Assembly: GCA_027080755.1 (NCBI GenBank) | Contig: JALWQC010000199.1 | Span: 1-6,709, forward strand | Direction of reading: 5' to 3' | Source of the DNA: Paracoccaceae bacterium | GTDB lineage: Bacteria > Pseudomonadota > Alphaproteobacteria > Rhodobacterales > Rhodobacteraceae | Length of the DNA stretch: 6,709 nt | Part shown: piece after piece, positions 1-4,763 of the stretch | How positions within the stretch are numbered: position 1 is the first letter of the stretch | Layout: each line of letters begins with the position of its first letter | Notes under the pieces: generated by a model | The model's input: the letters and a program-made list of their open reading frames with translations, nothing else | Told to the model about the DNA's origin: nothing | Database searches by the model: none | Made by a program: the position numbers and the translations under genes

Positions 1-334
1 GCCCCCCGCGCCGGACTCCGTGTTGACGGTCGGCACGCAGGACCTGCCGCTGCCGCTGCAACATTTCCGCAACGGCGACCCGCTGGCCAATCCGAACCGG
101 CCTGAAATCACCTACCCGCCCGATGGCGCAAAAGTGGCAGCCTTGGGCGAGTCGGTGGTGATAAAATTCCGCCAGGGCCAGCCCCCCTTCAGCGTTCTGG
201 TAGACGGCAAACCGCTGGACCTGCTGCCCTGGGAACACGAGGCCACATGGCAACCCGACGGCCCCGGCTATGCCGTGATCTCGGTCATCGACGCGCTGGG
301 CGAAACCGATAGGGCGCAGGTGCGGGTGGAGTGA
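1..334 (+). CDS. pbpC: Penicillin-binding protein 1C, C-terminal end (partial)
   Basis: Only the last 110 or so codons are in the window; the reading frame is open from base 2 and ends with TGA at 332-334. The visible part matches the C-terminal domain of penicillin-binding protein 1C (BiPBP_C type). It has the hallmark 'P-x-I-x-YPPDGA' strand at about 108-141, then 'PPFSVLVDGKPL' and a closing stretch of the 'GPGYAVISVIDALGETDRAQVRV' kind, the usual immunoglobulin-like end of these proteins. PBP1C is a bifunctional inner-membrane enzyme with a transglycosylase and a transpeptidase domain facing the periplasm, acting in peptidoglycan synthesis. Both catalytic domains lie upstream of the window, so activity cannot be judged here. 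The gene converges on the dehydrogenase gene to its right. Family assignment is fairly sure; the symbol rests on the tail only. Confidence 0.85.
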   Translation, partial: PPAPDSVLTVGTQDLPLPLQHFRNGDPLANPNRPEITYPPDGAKVAALGESVVIKFRQGQPPFSVLVDGKPLDLLPWEHEATWQPDGPGYAVISVIDALGETDRAQVRVE

Positions 335-345
335 GGGGGTAATTT

Positions 346-368
346 CGGGTCGGGGCGCTTGCGACCCG
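346..368. terminator. Hairpin just past the pbpC stop, possible 3' end structure
   Basis: A perfect 7-bp inverted repeat, CGGGTCG (346-352) and CGACCCG (362-368), encloses a 9-base loop and starts 12 bases after the pbpC stop codon. It is not followed by a T tract on the plus strand. Read on the minus strand it is followed by AAATT, so it is not a canonical intrinsic terminator either way. It could still mark or protect mRNA 3' ends between the two convergent genes. Confidence 0.3.
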
Positions 369-373
369 GCCAG

Positions 374-426
374 CGCCCGATCCGCCCCCACGGGCGGGCG
401 CTTCTCGCCCACCCCCGGATCGGGCG
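374..426. repeat. GC-rich 11-bp inverted repeat between convergent genes
   Basis: A perfect 11-bp inverted repeat, CGCCCGATCCG (374-384) and CGGATCGGGCG (416-426), is separated by 31 bases. Inside it a second small hairpin can form from GGGCG (396-400), the loop CTTCT and CGCCC (406-410). A competing pairing of CGCCC (383-387) with GGGCG (392-396) is also possible. Being symmetrical, it would fold on RNAs from either strand. It sits between two gene 3' ends, so a bidirectional terminator, an mRNA-stabilising structure or one copy of a dispersed palindromic repeat are all possible. There is no T tract. Confidence 0.6.
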
Positions 427-459
427 ATGCCCTCTCGGTCATTGCGCCGGAACAGGGGC

Positions 460-2958
460 TTACCCGTCCACCCTGATCGTCGCATTCTTCGGATCGTAGG
501 GGGAATCCTCTACCACTTCGGCGGGCCAGAGTTTTTCGAACATTTTTACCTGCACCTTTTGTCCGACCGTGGCGATTTCCGGTGGCAGGTAGCCCATGCC
601 GATGGATTTTCCGAAGGCGACCGAATACCCGCCCGAGGTCAGGCGGCCGACCTTGGTGCCATCCACGAACAGCGCCTCGCGGCCCCAGGGGTCGGCGTCT
701 TCGGGGCCGTCGATCAGCAGGGTGACGCATTTGGCGCGGATGCCCAGGGCCTCCATCGCCGCCTTGCCGTGGAAGTCCTTGGACAGGTCAACGAAGCGGG
801 GCAGGTCGGCCTCTAGCGGGGTGGCGTCGCGGCCGAGTTCGGTGCCGAAGGCGCGGTAGGATTTTTCCTGTCGCAGCCAGTTTTGCGCCCGCGCGCCGAC
901 CAGTTTCATGTCGAATTCCGCGCCGGCCTCTTCCAGCAGGTCGAAAAGGTAGTTCTGCATCTCTACGGGGTGGTGCAGCTCCCAGCCCAGTTCGCCGGTG
1001 TAGGCGACGCGGATGGCGTGGACGGGGCACATGCCCAGCTCGATCTTCTGCGCCGATAGCCACGGGAAACGCTTGTTGGACAGGGCGGTTGCGGGGTCGG
1101 GATCCTTGACCAGTTTTTTCAGCACGTCGCGCGAACGTGGCCCCGCGATGGCGAAAACGCCGTATTGGGTGGTGACATTCTGGATTTCGATATAGCCGAA
1201 GTCGGGGGCCTTATCCTCCGCCGCCTTGCGCAGATAGTCGCTGTCGTATTCGGTCCATGCGCCGGCGGAGACAAGGTAATATTCATCCGCACCCTCGCGC
1301 ACGATGGTGTATTCGGTGCGGGTGGTGCCCGCAGCCGTCAGGGCATAGGTCAGGTTGATGCGCCCGATGCGCGGCAGCCTGTTGGTGGTGAACCAGTCCA
1401 GAAACGCCGTCGCCCCCGGCCCTTTGACGCGGTGCTTGGTAAAGGCGGTCGCGTCGATCAGGCCGACGTTTTCGCGGATGGCTTTGGCCTCCTCCACCGC
1501 ATATTGCCACCAGCCGCCACGGCGGAAGGAACGGGAATCGTGGTCCGAGAACCCCTCGGGCGCGAAGTAGTTCGGGCGTTCCATGCCGTTCACCTGCCCG
1601 AATTGCGCGCCGCGGGCCTTCAGGCGGTCATAGCACGGCGCGGTGCGGAGCGGGCGGCAGGCCTCGCGCTCTTCGTCGGGGTGGTGCAGGATGTAGACGT
1701 GTTCGTAGCATTCCTCGTTCTTGCGGGCGGCGTATTCCGTGGTCATCCAGTCGCCGTAGCGTTTCGGGTCGAGCGAGGCCATGTCGATCTCGGCCTCGCC
1801 CTCCACCATCATTTGCGCCAGATAATATCCGGTGCCGCCGGCGGCGGTGATACCGAAGGAGAACCCCTCGGCCAGCCACATGTTGCGCAGGCCCGGCGCC
1901 GGACCGACCAGCGGGTTGCCGTCGGGGGTGTAGCAGATCGGGCCGTTGAAATCGTCCTTCAGCCCGATGTGTTCCGTCGAGGGCATGCGGTGGATCATCG
2001 CCATATACTGGTCCTCGATCCGTTCCAGATCGAGCGGAAACAGATCGGCGCGGAAGCTGTCCGGCACGCCGAACTCGAACCGTGCGGGGGCGCCTTTTTC
2101 ATAGACGCCAAGGATCCAGCCGCCGCGTTCCTCGCGCACATAGGATTGCGCGTCGGCGTCGCGGATGACGGGGTGTTCGGGGTTGTTTTTGCGCCATTCC
2201 ACCAGCGCGGGGTCGCTGTCGGTGACGATAAACTGGTGTTCCACGGGGATGGCGGGCATCTTGATGCCCAGCTGTTTCGCCGTGCGCTGCGCGTGGTTGC
2301 CGGTGCAGGTGACGACATGTTCGGCGCGGATTTCAAAGGGTTCCTCGGAGGGCACCAGATTGCCGCCCTTTTCCATCATCACCCGCCCGCGCACGATCCA
2401 TTCGGAACCGGTCCATTCATAGCTGTCCACCTGCCGCTTGCGCAGGATTTCGACGCCCCGTTGCCGTGCCCCCTTGGCCATCGCCATCGTCACATCGGCG
2501 GGGTTTATGTAGCCGTCGGTGGGGTGGTAAAGCGCGCCTTGCAGGTCCTCGGTGCGGATCAGGGGCCAGCGTTGTCTGATTTCGTCCGGTGTCAGGAATT
2601 CATGCGGGATGCCGACGGAATCGGCGGTGGTGGCGTAGAGCATGTATTCATCCATGCGCTCGCGCGTTTGCGCCATACGCAGGTTGCCAACCACGGAAAA
2701 CCCCGCGTTCAGGCCGGTTTCCTCCTCCAGCGTTTTGTAGAATTTGACGGAATAGTCATGGATGTGGCTGGTGGCATAGCCCATGTTGAACAGCGGCAAC
2801 AACCCCGCCGCGTGCCATGTGGAGCCCGAGGTCAGCTCGTCCCGTTCCAGCAGCACGACGTCCTTCCAGCCCGCCTTGGCAAGGTGATAGGAAATAGAGG
2901 CCCCGACGACTCCGCCGCCGACGACAAGGGCTTTGACATGGGTTTTGGGGGTGTTCAT
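460..2958 (-). CDS. Dimethylglycine/sarcosine dehydrogenase-family flavoprotein with GcvT domains
   Basis: This 832-residue protein has the full architecture of dimethylglycine and sarcosine dehydrogenases. Residues about 8-380 are an FAD-binding DAO domain: GGGVVG at 14-19, Glu38 at the end of the second strand, and STWHAAG, whose His49 matches the covalent FAD-attachment histidine of mammalian dimethylglycine dehydrogenase. A linker domain covers about 383-440. A GcvT-like folate domain covers about 440-725, with YTGELGWELH at 653-662, and a GcvT C-terminal domain about 740-825. The family oxidatively removes an N-methyl group and passes the carbon to tetrahydrofolate, yielding sarcosine or glycine. 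Glu549 stands where folate-active relatives have an acidic residue, and human dimethylglycine dehydrogenase also has Glu there by my recollection. No signal peptide is seen, so it should be cytoplasmic. The ATG is supported by GGAGAG (2964-2969) 5 bases upstream. Dimethylglycine is my preferred substrate, but sarcosine or another N-methyl amine is possible. Confidence 0.9.
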   Translation of the reverse strand: MNTPKTHVKALVVGGGVVGASISYHLAKAGWKDVVLLERDELTSGSTWHAAGLLPLFNMGYATSHIHDYSVKFYKTLEEETGLNAGFSVVGNLRMAQTRERMDEYMLYATTADSVGIPHEFLTPDEIRQRWPLIRTEDLQGALYHPTDGYINPADVTMAMAKGARQRGVEILRKRQVDSYEWTGSEWIVRGRVMMEKGGNLVPSEEPFEIRAEHVVTCTGNHAQRTAKQLGIKMPAIPVEHQFIVTDSDPALVEWRKNNPEHPVIRDADAQSYVREERGGWILGVYEKGAPARFEFGVPDSFRADLFPLDLERIEDQYMAMIHRMPSTEHIGLKDDFNGPICYTPDGNPLVGPAPGLRNMWLAEGFSFGITAAGGTGYYLAQMMVEGEAEIDMASLDPKRYGDWMTTEYAARKNEECYEHVYILHHPDEEREACRPLRTAPCYDRLKARGAQFGQVNGMERPNYFAPEGFSDHDSRSFRRGGWWQYAVEEAKAIRENVGLIDATAFTKHRVKGPGATAFLDWFTTNRLPRIGRINLTYALTAAGTTRTEYTIVREGADEYYLVSAGAWTEYDSDYLRKAAEDKAPDFGYIEIQNVTTQYGVFAIAGPRSRDVLKKLVKDPDPATALSNKRFPWLSAQKIELGMCPVHAIRVAYTGELGWELHHPVEMQNYLFDLLEEAGAEFDMKLVGARAQNWLRQEKSYRAFGTELGRDATPLEADLPRFVDLSKDFHGKAAMEALGIRAKCVTLLIDGPEDADPWGREALFVDGTKVGRLTSGGYSVAFGKSIGMGYLPPEIATVGQKVQVKMFEKLWPAEVVEDSPYDPKNATIRVDG

Positions 2959-3009
2959 GGCTGCTCTCCGGATACTGCTTTGGGGTAGTTAGCCACGATC
3001 ACGGCCCCG

Positions 3010-3037
3010 CGTCCACAATTTGCCGACCGTGGACGGT
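3010..3037. promoter_or_regulatory. Nested palindrome, candidate operator or activator site
   Basis: CGTCCAC (3010-3016) and GTGGACG (3029-3035) form a perfect 7-bp inverted repeat with a 12-base spacer. Its right arm overlaps a tighter dyad, ACCGT (3026-3030), GG, ACGGT (3033-3037). The outer repeat is centred about 77 bases upstream of the start site predicted from the sigma-54-type promoter, a distance where enhancer-binding activators can act. It does not match the NtrC consensus I know (GCAC...GTGC), so the regulator is unknown. It could equally be an operator for the leftward dehydrogenase gene. Confidence 0.4.
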
Positions 3038-3073
3038 GTGAAAACGACATGGGCAGGATTGTTCTTGCCCGCT

Positions 3074-3088
3074 TGGCACGGTTCATGC
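3074..3088 (+). promoter_or_regulatory. Sigma-54-type (-24/-12) promoter
   Basis: The plus strand reads TGGCACG (3074-3080), four bases, then ATGC (3085-3088). The sigma-54 (RpoN) consensus is TGGCACG-N4-TTGC. The GG and GC doublets are in exact register, and only one core base differs (A for the first T of TTGC). The base before the element is a pyrimidine, as preferred. Transcription would start near 3099-3100, leaving a leader of about 40 bases to the ATG at 3138. This fits known nitrogen-regulated amino-acid transporters. Such a promoter needs an ATP-driven activator, for which the palindrome at 3010-3037 is a candidate site. Confidence 0.6.
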
Positions 3089-3137
3089 GAACATCGAACG
3101 ACTCAAGAAGACTCGAAACAGGGATCGGAGACATATC

Positions 3138-3920
3138 ATGTTCAGGAAAATCGTATTGGGCGCCTTTGCGTCCGTCATCATGGCCGGCGCGGCCCTTGCC
3201 GCAGACCTCGGCGGGCGGGAAATTGTTGTGGTGACGGAAAACGCCTATCCGCCGTTGCAGTTCATCGATCCGGCAACCGGCGATGCGATTGGCTGGGAAT
3301 ATGATGCCATCAACGAGATCGCCAAGCGGATCAACGCCAAAATCGTGATTGAGAATTCCAGCTGGGATGCCATGATCCCCGCCGTGTCCGAAGGCCAGTA
3401 TGACATCGGCATGACCGGCATCACCATCCGCGACGACCGCAAGGAAAAGGTCGATTTTTCCGATCCCTACATGCGCAGCGAAATGGTGATGATGGTGCGG
3501 GGCGACGAAAACCGCTTTAGCGACGCTGCCAGCTTTGCCGCCAATGACGATCTGCTGATGGCCGCGCAGCCCGGCACGACGCCGTTTTACGTAGGCGTTT
3601 ACGACGTTCTGGACGGGAACGAGGCCAACCCCCGCATCAAGCTGTTCGAAACCTTCGGGGCGACGGTGCAGGCGCTGAAGGCCGGCGATGTCGATCTGGT
3701 GCTGACGGACGGCACGGCGGGGCAGGGTTATGTCGATGCTTCGAACGGCGGGCTGAAAATCATCGGGGAAAAACTGGGGACAGAGGACTTCGGCTTTATC
3801 TTCCCCAAAGGCTCGGATCTGGTGGGCCCGGTGAACGAGGCAATCGCCGCGATGAAGGCCGACGGCACCATTGATGCGCTGAACAAGAAATGGTTCCTTG
3901 ACTATAAAATGGGCCAGTAA
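3138..3920 (+). CDS. Amino-acid ABC transporter, periplasmic substrate-binding protein
   Basis: This 260-residue protein belongs to the SBP_bac_3 family of solute-binding proteins, which capture polar amino acids in the periplasm and hand them to the membrane permease. Residues 1-21 form a signal peptide: Lys/Arg near the start, a hydrophobic core, and an ALA end with likely cleavage before Ala22. The mature fold covers about 28-256. It opens with the typical 'ENAYPPLQFID' strand (34-44), followed by SSWDAMIPA (74-82). Arg101, in the 'R..KVDFSDPY' motif, aligns with the carboxylate-binding arginine of HisJ-type proteins. Asp191, in 'DLVLTDGTA', aligns with the aspartate that usually holds the amino group. 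Ligand specificity cannot be read from sequence alone. The ATG has GGAG 7 bases upstream. It is the first gene after the sigma-54-type promoter and is followed by a strong terminator, so it is probably made in excess over the permease. Confidence 0.93.
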   Translation: MFRKIVLGAFASVIMAGAALAADLGGREIVVVTENAYPPLQFIDPATGDAIGWEYDAINEIAKRINAKIVIENSSWDAMIPAVSEGQYDIGMTGITIRDDRKEKVDFSDPYMRSEMVMMVRGDENRFSDAASFAANDDLLMAAQPGTTPFYVGVYDVLDGNEANPRIKLFETFGATVQALKAGDVDLVLTDGTAGQGYVDASNGGLKIIGEKLGTEDFGFIFPKGSDLVGPVNEAIAAMKADGTIDALNKKWFLDYKMGQ

Positions 3921-3935
3921 GCCCGCAAAAACAGG

Positions 3936-3962
3936 AAGCCCGGCAGCTGTGTCGGGCTTTTT
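3936..3962 (+). terminator. Intrinsic terminator between binding protein and permease genes
   Basis: AAGCCCG (3936-3942) pairs perfectly with CGGGCTT (3953-3959) around a 10-base loop. The stem runs into five T residues (3958-3962), a canonical Rho-independent terminator. It begins 16 bases after the binding-protein stop codon and ends 3 bases before the permease ATG. It should release most transcripts after the binding-protein gene, with read-through supplying the permease. This is a common way to raise binding-protein levels over membrane components. Confidence 0.85.
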
Positions 3963-3965
3963 CCT

Positions 3966-4760
3966 ATGAAAAACCCTGAAAAAGACTTCCCCTACTGGCT
4001 GGTTCTGGTGCTGATGATCGGCGCCTATTTTGCCTATCGTGTAATTTCGGATGCGCTTTATGTGCAGGTGTTTCATATTGTCTCCAAGGGGATATGGATC
4101 ACGCTGTTCGTCACCGTCGTGGCCTTTGCGCTGGCCTCGGGGCTGGGGCTGTTGCTGGCGCTGGGGGCCTTGTCGCGCTTCATCGTGCTGCGCCAGATTT
4201 CGCGGTTTTACATAGAGGTGGTGCGCGGCATCCCGATGCTGGTGCTGCTGTTGTATATCGCCTTTGTCGGCGCGCCGATGCTGGTGGATCTGGTCAACTG
4301 GATCGGCAAGCCGCTGGGGTTCGACCCCATGCGCACGCGGGATCTGTCGTTGATGTGGCGGGCTATTCTGGCGCTGATGATCGGCTATTCCGCCTTCATC
4401 GCCGAGGTCTTCCGCGCCGGCCTGCAAGCCGTGGATCCGGGCCAGACAGAGGCCGCCAAGGCGCTGGGCCTGAAGCCCTGGCACCGTTTCCGTTTCATCG
4501 TTTTCCCGCAGGCCCTGCGCACCATCCTGCCCCCGCTCGGCAATGATTTCGTCGCCCTTATCAAGGACAGCTCGCTGGTGTCGGTGCTGGGGGTGGCGGA
4601 TGTGACGCAACTGGGGAAAATCTATGCCGCCGGCTCATTCCGGTTCTTTGAAACCTACAATATCGTCGCCCTGATCTATCTGGCGATGACGATTTCCATA
4701 TCGCTTGCATTGCGCCGGTTTGAACGGCATATGCGGCAAAAAACCACCTATGAAGGATAG
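3966..4760 (+). CDS. Amino-acid ABC transporter permease, HisM/GlnP family
   Basis: This 264-residue inner-membrane protein forms the translocation channel of a polar amino-acid importer. Hydrophobic segments lie at about 11-28, 43-67, 90-110, 132-148, 189-212 and 233-249. The cytoplasmic coupling loop that docks on the ATPase is clear: E162-AAKALG at 162-168, followed by the 'FPQALRTILPPLGNDF' stretch (180-195) and 'KDSSL' (200-204), all typical of this family. The 'YIEVVRGIPMLVLLLY' region (82-97) is also characteristic. Length is somewhat above the usual 220-250 residues because of the N-terminal helix. ATG 3966 is the first in-frame start after the upstream stop, but it has no clear Shine-Dalgarno sequence: the only G-rich bases nearby (3954-3956) lie inside the terminator stem. 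No second permease or ATPase gene follows; the next gene is a peptidase 3 bases downstream. It may work as a homodimer or with subunits encoded elsewhere. Confidence 0.92.
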   Translation: MKNPEKDFPYWLVLVLMIGAYFAYRVISDALYVQVFHIVSKGIWITLFVTVVAFALASGLGLLLALGALSRFIVLRQISRFYIEVVRGIPMLVLLLYIAFVGAPMLVDLVNWIGKPLGFDPMRTRDLSLMWRAILALMIGYSAFIAEVFRAGLQAVDPGQTEAAKALGLKPWHRFRFIVFPQALRTILPPLGNDFVALIKDSSLVSVLGVADVTQLGKIYAAGSFRFFETYNIVALIYLAMTISISLALRRFERHMRQKTTYEG

Positions 4761-4763
4761 CCG

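Larger units (their letters stand above)
2959..3137. promoter_or_regulatory. Divergent control region between dehydrogenase and transporter genes
   Basis: This 179-base gap separates the start codons of two divergent genes, so it must carry the leftward dehydrogenase promoter and the rightward transporter promoter. The rightward side has a sigma-54-like promoter (3074-3088) and a nested palindrome (3010-3037), listed separately. A further weak dyad, GGGCA (3051-3055) and TGCCC (3066-3070), lies between them. Ribosome binding sites are GGAGAG for the dehydrogenase (2964-2969, minus strand) and GGAG for the binding protein (3127-3130), 7 bases before its ATG. I found no convincing sigma-70 -35/-10 pair for the dehydrogenase. 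Confidence 0.75.

Noticed and set aside
427..816. A 129-codon plus-strand frame starting in the convergent gap
   Set aside because: Most of it lies antisense to the dehydrogenase C-terminal domain. It has no good ribosome binding site and no recognisable product.
460..2958. The GcvT-containing protein as a DMSP demethylase (DmdA)
   Set aside because: DmdA is a GcvT-like protein of about 360-370 residues without an FAD domain. This protein has 832 residues, an FAD-binding domain and the covalent-flavin histidine motif.
1165..2988. A 607-codon open frame on the plus strand, opposite the dehydrogenase gene
   Set aside because: It is antisense to a protein with clear family motifs from end to end. 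Its own translation has no recognisable domain and is rich in His, Arg, Gly and Val, as expected for the antisense of GC-biased codons.
2959..3010. Possible sigma-70 promoter for the dehydrogenase (TTGTGG, 17 bases, TGGCTA on the minus strand)
   Set aside because: The -10 hexamer matches the consensus at only one position and no better pair was found, so I do not call a promoter there.
2955..4610. A 551-codon minus-strand frame across the control region, binding protein and permease
   Set aside because: It runs antisense through two well-supported genes, the terminator and the sigma-54-type promoter. Its translation is low-complexity and Gln/His/Arg rich without known motifs.
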